DNA of 64,000 nucleotides. Origin: Symsagittifera roscoffensis. Lineage: Eukaryota > Xenacoelomorpha > Acoela > Convolutidae. Where the stretch lies: the NCBI RefSeq assembly GCF_963678635.1, contig NC_087071.1, forward strand, positions 47,598,889-47,662,888, read 5' to 3'. The notes under the pieces were generated by a model. The model was given only the letters and a program-made list of their open reading frames with translations, was not told the DNA's origin and made no database searches. Below, in pieces: positions 32,796 through 46,372 of the stretch (position 1 is its first letter; every line of letters begins with the position of its first letter). Made by a program: the position numbers and the translations under genes.

Positions 32796-34457
32796 GAAAG
32801 AATACGGCACGGTGATGTCCTCGGCAAACTAAATCGGGCTGAAAAAAACTGCTAGAGATCTCTTGGAGGGCGGCCCTGCAAAGATACTTCGACGAGACGA
32901 TGCATGCGCCTGCGACGGTGGCAGGATACCTGGCTTATCAGTGTACAAGAACTTACTTGCAAATACGATTGGCCTGGTGTTTGATGGAAATCAAGAAGGC
33001 GGAGTAGGAAGCCAACAACGACTCAAAATCAAAGGAACAGGGACTGGAATTGATGGAAGCCCTGCGAATGTTGATTTCTAGAGACGATTCTGCGATAGCC
33101 TGGGCTAGGCGTAAGGATGCCATTTGCTTCGTAAGGTTCGTGGTGGATCGTATCCCCACTCTTGTGTTGGGAGAATGCATAAAAACTATTCGGCAAGGGG
33201 GAGTTGATTGTGAACGAAACTTCCTGAGGGCACTCCTGGAGCTATATCAGGACAGTACTTGATTTCTGGGTTGAGCGAGTCAAGGAAACTGGCATGTTGA
33301 TGGTGGAACAACCCAAGCTTGGAATTGTTTTGGAAGAACGAATGGTCGAACCCTCGGTCTTGAGCTGAAGGGGCAAGTGAGTTTTGATTGTGGTTCTTGG
33401 GACGGTCCCTTGAAAACCAGCTTAGTAACCATGTGGGAATTCATGAAGCTTTCTTGGTGTCCACATCCAAACGCCGGTTTGATCTGGGATATGACGGCAG
33501 ATATTACGTTGGACTTGGATGATGACGCGAGTTTACATGATCTGGCCATGATACACCATCTGCTGGCCATGAGCGTAACGAAGCAGAAGAACAACCCATC
33601 CACGGAACCATCCGAAAGAAATCCATAGAGAGACGAGCTGAGACAGGGCACCTGTCTAGCTCACAGTAATGGAACGGACGGACATGTGTGCGACTCTGAA
33701 CATTGCTTGATTACGCTGAGCGGGCAGCATCGCCAATTGGCACAACTGTATGGGAGGTTGAGCATGTCGGATAAGAGTGGAATGGAGTTGATCGCGGACT
33801 GTCATGGAGTAAAGGAAGTGAACCTGATCACTGCCTTGGGATTCTACAGCATGACGAGCTCGATAGAATCACTGGAACGCCTGGAGCGTGCCCATGGGCT
33901 AGTGAGATCCCTCAGTGTGGAAGTATTCCGTGGAGCACTACAGACAGAGCAAAAGATTGGAGGCTGGCGAGAAGCTCTGGAAAACGAAATGAATTTGAAA
34001 GACAGCGAGGCCTATCATAGACCTACTGGCTCGAAATATTTGGCGTGTTCGAGCTTTGCACCATATTGCAGTAGTAGATACACTACGCACATGGTGGTGA
34101 TGGATGCGAGGACACAGCAGGTGTTGGTTGACCAACTCTTCTCTGTGGCAAAGAGCGTGAGGTTGGCCAGAATGTCGAAAATGTCGTATGATTTTTTTGG
34201 CGAAGATCATTCGGGCCGTCCCGAAGAGATCTGAAGGCGAGTTGCAGGACGCACTGGGTGAAGAGCTTATGAGATTGAACGAGGGTAATGTGAATGAATT
34301 CCAGAAGCAGAAAGCGAGTGGAGCGCTACCCACTGAATTCCCCACCATAGAAGAAAAGGACGATGTGCGAAGAATAATGATGGAAGTGGAACCGTTGCTG
34401 GGAGCCTCAGGGTATCGGACCCGAAGGAACATACTGATGACCCATGGGAAGCATCCT
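32796..34457 (+). pseudogene. Element B ORF2, 3' part up to the assembly gap
   Basis: Fragments in several frames (33050-33262, 33377-33628, 33686-34234, 34188-34457) align with C 53240-54960: AWARRKDAICFVRF against SLARRKDATCFLRW, SWCPHPNAGLI against SWCPHPHASLI, LITALGFYSM against VRTALGFFSR. A Cys cluster (C ... GHVCDSEHC, about 33648-33708) is shared with C. The sequence stops at THGKHP where N begins, so roughly the last 750 bp of ORF2 are missing or in the gap. Confidence 0.75.
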
Positions 34458-34657
34458 NNNNNNNNNNNNNNNNNNNNNNNNNNNNNNNNNNNNNNNNNNN
34501 NNNNNNNNNNNNNNNNNNNNNNNNNNNNNNNNNNNNNNNNNNNNNNNNNNNNNNNNNNNNNNNNNNNNNNNNNNNNNNNNNNNNNNNNNNNNNNNNNNNN
34601 NNNNNNNNNNNNNNNNNNNNNNNNNNNNNNNNNNNNNNNNNNNNNNNNNNNNNNNNN
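34458..34657. other. Assembly gap (200 N)
   Basis: Exactly 200 N, probably a placeholder of unknown true size. It falls in the 3' part of element B's ORF2. Open frames drawn through it are meaningless. Confidence 0.99.
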
Positions 34658-34684
34658 AATTGTTGAAAGAAATTTTTAGTTGTG

Positions 34685-34685
<1 letters not shown>

Positions 34686-34734
<49 letters not shown>
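34686..34734. repeat. TA dinucleotide microsatellite
   Basis: About 24 uninterrupted TA units directly after the gap. This simple repeat may be what broke the assembly. Confidence 0.97.
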
Positions 34735-34737
<3 letters not shown>

Positions 34738-34860
34738 GAGCATAGGTGAGTGTATTTACCTATTTAAACACGACTGAAGTTTTTAACCTGTGTTAGACAC
34801 GTATTCACTGTGTGGCGACGTGGTGAGTTTGGGTAAGCTCGCCTGGAGAGGGTGAGTACC

Positions 34861-35764
34861 TGTGCCAGTCGGTCATATTTGGAAGTTTGACCTTGAGAAA
34901 AGCAAGAGCACTTGATTTTGGAGTGAAATATAATTTTTCAAAAAATCGAATGGAGCCTGTCATGCACGATTTTCTCGCGATAACTGAAAACCGAAAAAGA
35001 GAAATCAGAACGATCGAGTAACAATCGCGGGAAAGTTGCTAGATAAAACAGTGGGAAATTGCTATTCGCAATTTCTGTCACAATAAAACAAGAGTAGAGC
35101 TGTCCCATCTGAAACAGAGACAAGCGTATTCCCGAGAACTGGATTATCATTACTCGATTGGATTGTTGTTTGAACTGGACTAGAGTGAACCTTCGGTGGA
35201 TAGGTGGACAGCTTGAGTGTCCCAATGGTTCACGAGAAACTATATCCAGAGATAAAACTTGTCCTTGTTGTTGAGAATGATAAACATTAAACTCATTTAG
35301 TTACATTATTTAATTCTCGAGTTGCTGACCGACTTGATTACTCCCAGTTCTTGAGCGTGCTACAATGTGAGTACTTAATTAAAATTTCTAGAGTGTGTTT
35401 TATGATTGTTATGTTGAGGTGAGGCGAGTTTTAGGTTGATCCATCTGAAGTGGATCAAAGTTCCACTGTCTAATAAAAAGTAACTTAACGGATTGTTCCG
35501 ACCCGGTTTTTAACGGCGTTCATGTATTTTGGGTATCTAGAGACCTAAGTATGGGGACGTTATTATTTCTAGAGTGGGGGGATATTTTGGTAGTAGCCTT
35601 TAAGCTGTAACGGGTCGTAGTCTCATGTCACAAGCGAACCGAATTGGCTCCGACTGATTTGAGGTAGAAAAACACAAGAGATAGTGTCCCTGACTCTTGA
35701 GCCAATGGTTATAGGGCCTATTTTTCTTAAGCCTCATGTGTGACTACAGTAGACGAATGTTACA
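34861..35764 (+). repeat. 5' LTR of element C
   Basis: 904 bp, TGTGCCAG to GTTACA. AATAAA words at 35082-35087 and 35472-35477 are possible poly(A) signals. An inverted repeat GAAATTGC-TATTC-GCAATTTC lies at about 35055-35075. By eye the first ~280 bp differ from the 3' LTR at about seven positions, so the insertion is not very recent. Confidence 0.95.
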
Positions 35765-35775
35765 TAGTGTTTTTA

Positions 35776-35788
35776 TGGCGCTCCTGGG
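35776..35788 (+). promoter_or_regulatory. Candidate primer-binding site of element C
   Basis: TGGCGCTCCTGGG, 11 bases after the LTR end, identical to A and D. The primer tRNA is not identified. Confidence 0.4.
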
Positions 35789-36274
35789 TGTTTACGACAT
35801 CAAGACTACGGAGTCGAACCCACTTGAGACAGCTTCGGGCTACATGCCCGTTCTAGAGTACCGGTGGTACGGTTCGACAGGAACGTGCAAACCTTCCGGT
35901 TGTACCGTGATAGCTTTTTAAGAAAACTCGAGAAAACTTCCTGGTACGCTCTTCGAACGAGGCTTAGCTAACCGAGTAAAGGGGGGCAACTAGGGGGACA
36001 AAAACACGAGCAAAAAGACAAAAAGCAAAACAAAAACCAAAAAAGAATAGAAAAAGGAACAAAAACCATAAAACGAAAAAAGACAGTTACTTTGACACCA
36101 GATTGTATAGTTGGATCAAACCTTTATATTAATTAAATAGTATACCCATACTGTTTTAAAAGTTCGATCGTTTCGATCAACCTAGCAATTTAACCCAGTA
36201 ACCATAATAAAGTGCCCGAGTGTGGGGCGTTGTCAAGGGTTTTCAGATAGCTTGGAACTTAGCTGGACAACAAA

Positions 36275-36456
36275 GAGACTTGACTGGAAGAGGTGACCAG
36301 CCGAGTGGGAAAGTGGTTCAGGAGCACTTGAGCTGAAACCAATAGGAGACTTGACTGGAAGAGGTGACCAGCCGAGTGGGAAAGTGGTTCAGGAGCACTT
36401 GAGCTGAACCAACAGGAGACTCGACTGGAAGAGGTGACCAGTCGAGTGGGAAAGTA
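36275..36456 (+). repeat. ~67-bp tandem repeat in leader of element C
   Basis: Three copies of a unit starting GAGACTTGACTGGAAGAGG, the third diverging at its end. Shared with A and D. Confidence 0.9.
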
Positions 36457-36671
36457 GCAAAGAAGGATTTGGCAGTTCTCGAGTTCTCAAGTTGGGCAGA
36501 ACGGGTATCGTTAAAATCCACATTAAATTATAGGAGATAAGTGTAAAATTGGATAAGCGAAATCCCCTGGTTTTGAGGAACGTTTTTACTTAAGCAGGCC
36601 TGGAGACAGGTCTACGGTTTTCTCTTGAGAGGTTTAGCACCCGGCGCTTAAGGTAATTTTTAGGCTTAAGA

Positions 36672-36710
36672 AGGGGGCTAAAAAGGGGGAGGTTAGAAAG
36701 GGGGCTGGTC
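36672..36710 (+). repeat. G-run cluster in leader of element C
   Basis: Three runs of five G on the sense strand, with another GGGGGG about 35 bp downstream. Conserved in position with A and D. Potential G-quadruplex. Confidence 0.5.
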
Positions 36711-37325
36711 AGATTAGAGGTTGGCGGTTGCAATTGTAAAAAGGGGGGAAATTAGAGTAACTAATTAATCAACATCGTTGATTTAGTTACATTAGTCATT
36801 AACACGCGTTGGTAATAATAGGTGGACATCGAAATTTAAACTCGACTTAAGGAAGGTACCCTGGTCGGATTGGTAGGGGGGAACGGACGTAGACAATTCA
36901 GGTGATACCCAATAAGATTATTAGTTGGGGGGAGGAAAACGCGTGGCAATTAGGTACCAGACATTTTTTTCGACAAGAAGTAGACATTGGTCACCTTTGA
37001 ATTTTAGGTGGGTTCATCTTTCTGTTTTTATTACTTTTTCTAGCTTGGATTTTTTGTTGCATTTTGGTGAGGATTTGTGTTTAGTTTTTATACGAACAGG
37101 TGATCACAAGATACCTGCGCACAGGTTTTGGTTTCAAGTGGCTTGGAACTCTGAAATAGAGGGTACTAAAAAGAAATAAGAAAAAGGGGGGTCAGCATTT
37201 GGCCTTTAAGAGAGGGTTTTTGGGAAAATTTTACTAGAGCTTGAGTGGTGGTACAAGGTACAGTGAATCAAGAAGTCCCCATAAAGAGGAAGAAAGAGGT
37301 CCCACCGCTCAGACACTTGTCAACA

Positions 37326-38050
37326 GTCTTGGGACAGTGCCAAAGAAGTCTTGGGACAGAGCAGTCTTGGGACAGTACGGTTTGGGACAGTGGTCTTGGG
37401 ACAGTGGTCTTGGGACATTGGTCTTGGGACAGGGGTCTTGGGATAGTGGTCTTGGGACAGTGGTCTTGGGACACTAGCCTTGGGACAGTGGTCTTGGGAC
37501 AGTGGTCTTGGGACAGTGGTCTTGGGACAGTGGTCTTGGGACAGTGGTCTTGGGACAGTGGTCATGGGACAGTGGTCTTGGGACAGTGGTCTTCGGACAG
37601 TGGTCTTGGGACAGGGGTCTTGGGACAGGGGTCATGGGACAGTGGTCTTGGGACACTAGCCTTGGGACAGTAGTCTTGGGACAGTAGTCTTGGGACACTA
37701 GCCTTGGGACAGTAGTCTTGGGACAGTGGTCTTGGGACACTAGCCTTTGGACGCTAGCCTTGGGACAGTAGTCTTGGGACAGTAGTCTTGGGACACTAGC
37801 CTTGAGACAGTAGTCTTGGGACAGCGGTCTTGGGACACTAGCCTTGGGACACTAGCCTTGGGACAGTAGTCTTGGGACAGTAGTCTTGGGACACTAGCCT
37901 TGGGACAGTAGTCTTGGGACAGTAGTCTTGGGACACTAGCCTTGGGACAGTAGTCTTGGGACAGTGGCCCTGGGATAGTACTCTCAGGACAAGGGTCTTG
38001 GGACACTGACGGAAAGTACTGGGACAGTACCGAACAGTCTTGGGACATTA
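37326..38050 (+). repeat. 14-bp minisatellite in leader of element C
   Basis: GTCTTGGGACAGTG and variants, in tandem for about 0.7 kb. The 3' half alternates with ACTAGCCTTGGGACAGTA units, giving a higher-order pattern of about 42 bp. Confidence 0.95.
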
Positions 38051-41000
38051 GAAAGAAGCCCGGGACGGTACAAAGAAGAGTAGGGACGGTAATTGGAAGT
38101 CTTGGGACGGTATAAAAATTGAAGTAAAATTACAATAAGTATTTTAAGACAGAATTAAGACAGAACAAGACTAATCGGAACCCGGTACGGTTGAGACCAC
38201 AAATAAAGAAAGTTTCTCGAAAAGTTTTGAAAGAGAACTGGAACAAGGTTTTTATCACGTTGTATATTTCCTTTTAACAATTTTTCCACAAAAGATTTTA
38301 TTCGTAGATTAGAATTGTGTATATAGTAATATTGTAAATAAGAGCAATTGTAAATAGAAATAATGAGACGGAGTAGGGTACCGGTGCTAGAAAAAAGGTC
38401 AAGTGGATCAAACACGAAATATAACTCGTCGCTGCGCGGAACGACATCAAGGGGCCCAAGCAAAACAAAAGATAACTTTTCAGTTAGCATGGTCAGCACG
38501 AGGAGTAGCACCGAGAACAAGACGCGAGAAGGTGCTAAAGACAAACAGGTGGAGCCCACAATCGAAATCGATCTAAAGACACCAGACCAGAGCGTAGATG
38601 AAGTGGAGAAGAAGACAACGGAATCCACACCGATGCCCCATATGGAAGATCAAAATCCGAAAACCGTGGAGTTTTCGCCAATAGACGCGTTGGAAGACAC
38701 AACAGGCAATACCCGAGAAACGGTGAAAGACGACTCTCAAGTAAAGAAAACATCTTTTACAGAAAAGTTAGCGATGATGGTCGGAATGAAATCGAAAGAC
38801 AACACGGCCGAAGAATCACAGACTGGAAGAGCACGAACATTTGGGACAGTGAGCACGAAGGCACAGAAGCCGACCTAAAGGAAGAACAAGCCAGAACAGA
38901 AGATGCAGCCGAAAACAAGACAACGACTGATCATGAAACAGCTGCTCTTGAGCTTGGCGACCTGATGACAAAACTAAATCAGATCGACAAAAAACTAAAG
39001 TATAGTGAGGAAGATAGAGACTTAATAAGGAAAGAGTTAAAATACAATAAACACGAGTATCTGGATAGTTATTTTAACCTGGCTAAGGCGACAGACGAGA
39101 GACTCCAGCAGATGTCGGACAAGGTAGATGCCACCAATGAAGAACCAGATAAGAACATCAAAAAAGATATGCAACAGTTGAAAAACCGATATGATGATGT
39201 CAACAGCCAATTAGGTAGCCTGGAAAAGAGAATGGATATAATGAACAGGAATCAGGCCGAAATTTCGTGTGCAATACAGGCGAAATTGGATGCAATCTTG
39301 AGAAATTCTACTACATAAGAAAGACCGGCAGCGGATCGCACGCAAGGCACCCGAGTTGACTTTGTGGAACCACAAAGGAATAAACGGCAATCGACACCGT
39401 TGCCTTTAACAAGGGATGCGGTAAGCATAGCACCGACGGCTGCCAAAACAATCATGAAAAGTGGAACATCGAACACAATGAGTGGTCCGGGGGACTCGAC
39501 ACTTGGGTGGAAGTGATGAGATTACACCTAGAGCAAGATAACTTAATTGATGAAAGACAAGCATGCACAGCCATACTCAGCAACTTAGAAGGCACGGCAT
39601 TAAAATGCGTGGTTGCAAAGAAAGAAGAAGAACGCGATACCGCGGACAAGATCTTCGAAATATTGCTGAATCGATTCGGGTCAGGCATGAAGGGTCACCA
39701 AGCGATGATGCGATTTGAAAAGAGAAGGCAGAGGGACGACGAGTCAATTGATTGGTTCCTAGATGACCTCGAGGGCTTGAGAAGAAGGAGTGACCCAGAG
39801 GAGTCGACAACCAGAAGAAACTTTAGCATTGCCTCGAAGTTCATTGATGGGGTAAAAAGTGATGACTTAAGAACAATGTTAGCAACATACTACACATTGT
39901 CGAAAGACAGCGCACCAACCCCAGAAGAAATGAGACAGAAATCAAGGGAATACTTGCTGATGAAGCCCAAGAAATACTCATATTCAGAAAACAGGAACAC
40001 GCAAGGGGGAGGCCAACCCCAGAGGTCATCATGGTACAAGCCTAGAGATGATATGGACAAGCGCAGATCATGCGCGAACTGCGGGTCGGCGGATCACCAC
40101 GTGGCTGACTGCACAACATACAAACAAGGCATGAAGAGCCTAGGACACGCACCGGATGAGGAGGACATGAGCCAGATGGAGGAACACGAGTACTATAGTG
40201 GCTTAATCATCAAGATAGGCGCAAAATGCTTCTTCTGTAACCAGGAGGGGCACTTCAGAATGGATTGTCCCTTGTTCTGGGAAGCGGTCAAGGACCAGGG
40301 TCACCCAAACATAAGTTGGCATTAGCGGCGGTGCAGAATCAGCGGAATAGACAAAACGAGTTTGAATCTAGGAACTTAGGAGCACCAAGCACGGAATTGC
40401 CGACGAAAACAGTGAAAGCTGTAACACATGTTAATGGTGCGATAGAATCCGCGGCCGGAAACTCTCTAGAGATAAATTATGAGAAAGCGGCGACGGAAGC
40501 AATTGCCAAAGTGAAACAGGATCTGGCTGCGAAAGAAATAGAGCAACGACTAAAGCTGGAGATCGAAAGACAGAATTTCAACGAAGCATTAACCGGATCA
40601 AACCCAACACTAGAGGCTGTACCGGGCTCAACAAAGGCCGGGAATTGTAACACTGTAAAAATGGTGACGGGAAAGCTATTCGGCATATCGAAAATCGGGG
40701 CTAGAATAATGTCGATAATCACAGTGGGCGGCCACGAGGTAACCAGAAACTTGAGCGAACCGAGCGACCAGACAATAATGCACATTGACGTGTACGCAGA
40801 TTAATTGAGTTGTATAAGCCCACAGACGACTTCTAGAGCGTTGAGAGCACTACTTACGAGAGGGGGCAGCAAGTCGGTACGTGTTGACAACAGGTATACT
40901 GAAGCTTATGGTCCACACGAGTGATGCTAAATATAGATGGAATAAACATCTATACCAAGACAATGATAACATGTGACGAAGACCTAATTGGGCAAATCTA

Positions 41001-43971
41001 CGTAGGGAAAGAAGAGTTGAAAGTGAGATCAATTGGACACTGCGCCATGCTTGAAGAAGATGCGATGCACATCGGGACAGAGGCAGATGTGACAGGGCAC
41101 GTGCTAGACATAAGTGGCAAAAAGACTCAGTTACGTGGGTTACTTGATACGGGAGCAGTCTTGAGCGTCATACCAATCGAAACTTGGGAAAGGATGGGCT
41201 TTGACATAGGTGATTTGATAGACTCGAGGATAAGGCTGTCAGCTGCAAACAAAGGGGACCTTCGGGTGCTGGGCAGGACGCCGATAATAGCCCTCAATTC
41301 GGGGGAACGTAACCTGTGGATGAGCTTTATCGTGGTAGAAAACCTAGATGAATCTGACCAATTCATTTTGGGCAGAGACTTCATCAGGAATTTCGACGTA
41401 ACGATTGATCTAAATAACGCAATGTTCAGGATACGGAACCCGGATAGGAGGTACGCAATCAAACCGGTAATTTTAATAATGGCGAATGAAAACAAAGCAC
41501 CGGTATTCTTGAATAGGAGGGTGAGGCTAAAGGCGAATGAAGCGGCAATCGTAGGCTTGAGGATGAAAAATTACAAAGAACTAAGTGACAACAAGCAAGT
41601 GTGTATAGTTCCGAATCCTAATAGTCAAAGTGCTGCTGTTTTAGGAAGATCCTTCTCGATAACGAAGAGCGGCCTCTGCGTCAGTGTCTTGTTGAATACC
41701 CTTGATATCCCGATCACGATACAGAGAGGGAGGAAACTGGGATATGCTTTACCGGTTAAAACCCGATATGAAACAATCGAGAACTCAAAACAAAGTTGTT
41801 GATTGTCCCAATCATAGGGACAAAATTTGTATCTTGAGACGATTGCAGAAAATAAAAGATTCTTCAGGTCTTATTAAATCACTTAAGTCAGAGACGGACG
41901 ATGGGCTGTCGAGCTGTTCGAACTTTCCAGAGCGGCCCACACTAGATGAAATGCAAACTGATAAACCGGTTCTGCCGGAGATTGAACATTTGAGGGGCAA
42001 ACTGAAAGATGAACAGCTCGAAGCCATCAAGGACGTACTAGAGCGGAACGAGGAAGTTTTTTCGAGGCATAAAGCGGATATCGGGTGTTGTAATTTTGTT
42101 GAGCACGAAATAGAACTTGAGGAAAACGCGGTACCACACAGGGAGGGAGCGAGGCGCATAACCCCACACAAATCGGACGCGTGTAGAAAAGAAATCGAGA
42201 CGTTACTAGAGTATGACATGATAGAACCATCCAAGTCACCGTGGGCGTGTGGAGTAGTGATGGCCAAAAAGAAAGGCGACCAGTTGAGGTTTTGTTGTGA
42301 CTTTCGATACTTGAACTCCGTCACGGTGAAGGATGCCTATTCCATACCTAGGATTGGTGAGAGCCTCTCGAAGTTAGGTGATGCAAAATTTTTTACGACT
42401 CTTGATTTAGGCTCGGCCTTTTGGCAGGTACCACTAAGGAAGCAGGACAGGGACAAGACAGGGTTTGCCTGCGAGTTGGGTCTGTTTCAATGGAAACGGA
42501 TGCCGTTTGGACTTTGCAATGCCACAGCCACGTTTCAGCGGTTGATGGCACACGCGCTGATAGGCGTGACGAAGAAGTATGGCAATCTGGTAATGTGCTA
42601 CGTGGATGACGTGGTAATAGCGACGCCAACACTGGAAGACCACATAGAGAGACTTGACGAAGTGTTTGCATGCATGAAAAGGTCAGGGCTAAAGTGTAAG
42701 CCATCAAAGTGCGAGATACTCAAGGACTCAATAAAATACTTGGGCAGGATGGTAGACAAGCACGGCATCAAACCTGATCCGGACGCCGTGGAAGCGGTCC
42801 TAAGCTGGAAATCACCGAAGACAGAACACCAGTTGATGAGCTTCCTGGGTTTCGCTAACTATTATAGAGAGTTCATCAAAGGCTATGCGGACAAGGTATA
42901 CCCGATGCGACAATTAATGAGACACAAGGGCAAGAAGTTCACGTGGAACAACGCAGCAGAAGAGACATTCCAGAGAATAAAGAAAGAGCTATGTGAGGCA
43001 CCAGTACTGGGTATGCCGACTGAGAAAGGGATGTACGTGCTGGACACGGATGCGTCGTTAGTCGCGATTTCTGGGATTCTCCATCAAGAACAAGAATGGA
43101 ATGGGAAGACAGTCTTGAGACCGATAGCGTACGGGAGCAAAGTCCTGAGTGACACGGAAATGAAGTACGGAGCACCGAAAGCAGAGATGTTCGCGGTGGT
43201 TACCTTTGTCGAGAAATACAGGGCATACCTGGGCAGTGAGCCATTCAAGTTGCGAGTCGACAACCGAGCACTGAGCTGGCTGAAAACGTACTCAATGGAC
43301 CAAAGTTACATTGGGAGGTGGATAGTTCGCCTGGACGGATACAACATGATAATTGAGCATAGAACACGAGATAAACATCAGAATGCCGACAGCTTGAGTA
43401 AGAAGACGGAGTTCTATGAGAGACAAGAGCAAAGAGAGGCAGACAGACCTGAAATCAAAGATGGCTTCTCCTTCATGGACAAGGAAACGTACGACAGTCT
43501 TCCACTCACGAGATGGCTGGACAAATCAGGCAAACCGATTGAAGATCATCCTGAATTACCTAAAGAACCTCCAGAAAAGACCATCTTGAAGAAGAGCAGA
43601 AGGATTCCGATAGAGATAATACTCAAGTCGAAGATAGTGAGGGAGACGCTCAAGGCAAAAGGCTATGATCTTAACCAGGTAGAAGCAGGAACTGCACAGA
43701 TAGATGATGACTTAATGAGGTTTCTCGAGAAACTATCTCATGATAAGCCCGTGATCCAAGAGAAGGGTCAAGAGGAACCGGAAGTCACTATACTTCGGCG
43801 AAAAGAAACAGTGAACAATACTGACTCCTCAAGAGGAAGCGTCACTGACAGCAAAGATGTCGTGCGGTCACTAGTTGACAAAATCCTCGAAAACATTCTG
43901 GAGCAGTTCAAGGTTAGGAAAAAGAAAGTGACGTTCAAAGAAGATACTGAACACCTGGGACTAGGTCAAGA

Positions 43972-44033
43972 GTCCGGGGAGTGTTCCGTGTTCACGGAAG
44001 AAGAAACCGGAGAAGGAAAATTGTCCGGGGAGC
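43972..44033 (+). promoter_or_regulatory. Two PPT-like 11-mers in ORF1 of element C
   Basis: GTCCGGGGAGT at 43972-43982 and GTCCGGGGAGC at 44023-44033, in the RNase H-integrase linker. They encode Ser-Gly-Glu, a different codon phase from the copy at 46362. Confidence 0.4.
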
Positions 44034-46361
44034 GTGAAGGATGGGATGAAGACTCGGATGAGAGCAGCGAAAACCAAGACAGTCTGTGCATGATATTGGC
44101 GGAAGAGAAGACAAGGCACCACGACAGGGAGTTACAGACGGATCCATCTTCAGGAACGTACAATCTGGACATACAGGAGATACGAGGTGGTGAAGAACTT
44201 GAGAAAATAGCGGTTTCAAGGAAGCCATTCAGGAAACTATCATGCAACTCAAACGTCAGAACGAATCTGGTACCAGAAGATGATATGAAAATCGTGAAAA
44301 GGATGATATGCGTGAAGCTGAGTGATGACATCCACAACCCTGGTGAGATGAATGGACAGATCATGGCGTTAAAGGAGCATGTCAAGGCGAGATACAGGCT
44401 GTCAGACCTAATAAGAGCCCAAAAGAATAACAAAATGACAAGTAACCTCTCCAAATGGATCCAGTCGGGGGTCAAGGAGAAGGGGGAACTCGAGGAGGAC
44501 AGCTACAAGATCTTGAGCCAGTTCTACAAAGAAAAGAATGACTTACTCTACCACACAGCTGATGGGGTGGTAGCATGCAAGAGGAAAGATGAGGAGAAGA
44601 TATTACACAAACACAACCTCATCATACTACCACAATTGTATCAAACGGAGGTGCTTTTCAGATCGCACGACCAGATGGGGCACCAGGGGATAGACAAAGT
44701 ACAACAAAGGATACTTCACAGGTTTGATTGGCCAGGGATGAGAAAAGCTTGCGAGAGATGGGTGAATGCCTGCCTGGCATGCCTCCAGGTAGAAGACCCA
44801 AGGAAGATGAAGTTTCCCCTCAAGTCCGTCGAGAGCTCAGAGTTCAATGAAGTGGTGCAGATAGACCATCAAAAAAACTGCATGACGAAGTCGGGATATA
44901 ACCAGATACTGGTGATAATAGATCACTTCACAAAGTTGGCGGAAGCGGTTCCGTGCCAGACAGCCTCGGCCGAGGAGACATGTGATCATCTGATAACGCA
45001 TTCGATATCGCGGTATGGTTGTCCAATGACTTTCCAGTCGGACAACGGCAAAGCTTTTGTGGGGGACTTGACAAAAGAATTGATGAGGAGATCGCACATT
45101 GATCAAGCACACTCGACAACCTACCATCCACAGACCAACGGGTTGGTAGAGAGACAGAACAGGAACTGGTCAACATGTTAAGGATGTACTGCTCAAGATA
45201 CATGACGGACTGGGATAAATACCTGCCACAGGTAGTAGGGGCCTACAACAGTACACATCACTCAACGACGGGCATCAGTCCCTTCATGATGTTGACGGGC
45301 AGGGAGAGAGCAATGCCTCTGATATTCTTTTACCCGGAATACGAAGGGAAAAGGACGTCGCCTCAGGCATACGTGAAAGAAGCGATCAAAAGACAACAGG
45401 AGTTAAACGAGCTATGCAGAAGGAACACGGCGCAAGCGCAAATGAGGCAACGCAGAAAATATGACGAAAAATATTACAAGCAAAGCCATATGAAGTGGGC
45501 CAATACGTGTGGGTCTTCCAAAATGTCATACCGCCCAAGGGAACAAAGAAACTACTCAAGAAGTGGAGGGGACCATTCATGATAACGGAAGTTCATCAAC
45601 AAGGACGGTTCTATCGCTTGAGTACTGGGCGAGCGGCACATTATGAAAATCTGAAGCCTCACGTCCCGTCCCCGGAGGATTGGTGCATACCGAAGGACAT
45701 GGAGGGTCTTGAGTACCTGGTGGTAGAGCCAGCGTGTGAAGTGAATGAAAAAGGCACCAGAGAGAAGAATGATGGTAATGAGAACTTGAGTTTGGACGAC
45801 AATGAAAAGATAGAAGTGGAGTCTGAAGCAGGATCATTTGTAGAAGAAGACTGGAGCGACCCGGAGCAAGATGAGGTGCCGAAGTGGATGGAGCCAGATC
45901 AACCTATACCACCGGGAACCAGGACTGGCAATCGTAAACGGACCGGCATGAGGTACAACAGGTACGGGGATGACTTCTTGATCGATAAGATACAGCCAGA
46001 CGAATTGGGCGAGGAACTACTGAGTGCAGGCGAACTGGAAGCCGAAGAGGAATGGCAGGTCATTGACGATGGTGGACACTATCCGCAGGAAGACTACTCG
46101 ACACCAGAATTGGAGACGGATCTCGAACAGAGTGAGATAGAGAGGAGGGAGAACACGAACTTGAAGATACTAAAGTGGATGCGCGATGTCAAAGCCGAGA
46201 ACCACGAAGGACAAAGCATTCAACAAGTCGACGTGTCATCGGCAAATTATATGAAGGCAGAAGACCCTCTTTTCGGATGGACGGCAACAGACAGGCCACT
46301 GGACATTCCTCCGGACAATTCAGACCCGACGACATCGACGGGGACGTCGATAAATATTTTT

Positions 46362-46372
46362 GTCCGGGGAGT
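46362..46372 (+). promoter_or_regulatory. PPT-like 11-mer near the 3' end of ORF1 in element C
   Basis: GTCCGGGGAGT followed by GGGGGTAGGA, preceded by the hairpin ATCGACG-GGGA-CGTCGAT and AAATATTTTT. The arrangement is identical in A (1021-1031, minus). It could prime plus-strand DNA synthesis internally. Confidence 0.4.

Larger units (their letters stand above)
17484..34457 (+). mobile_element. Element B: old, divergent relative, defective, plus strand
   Basis: About 17 kb of pseudogenised sequence in the same order as A/C: Gag, (protease and most RT missing), RNase H, linker, integrase, acidic linker, macro-like module, interval, SGNH-containing ORF2. Protein segments are recognisably related to A/C (for example SYIGRWIVRLDGY and HRTRDKHQNAD in the RNase H region) but clearly divergent, so B is a separate family, not a decayed copy of A. 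It is interrupted by stops and frameshifts throughout and ends at the N gap. Its LTRs are not visible. Confidence 0.88.
35765..38362 (+). other. 5' leader of element C
   Basis: 2.6 kb of non-coding leader. It includes the candidate primer-binding site TGGCGCTCCTGGG (35776-35788), a 61-codon frame starting inside the LTR (35736-35921), an A-rich tract (about 35998-36090), ~67-bp tandem repeats, a G-run cluster and a minisatellite. The 61-codon frame is nearly identical in D, but A has an in-frame stop in it, so I do not call it a gene. Confidence 0.8.

Noticed and set aside
34188-34749. Frames running through the N gap and the TA repeat
   Set aside because: They depend on translating N; only the part up to 34457 is real ORF2 sequence.
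35736-35921. 61-codon frame starting in the 5' LTR of C, nearly identical in D (61030-61215)
   Set aside because: The A copy has an in-frame stop and the frame spans the LTR end and primer-binding region, so similarity is explained by leader conservation.
37326-38050. Tandem short repeats resembling a CRISPR array
   Set aside because: There are no unique spacers between the repeats; it is a head-to-tail minisatellite in a eukaryotic element leader.
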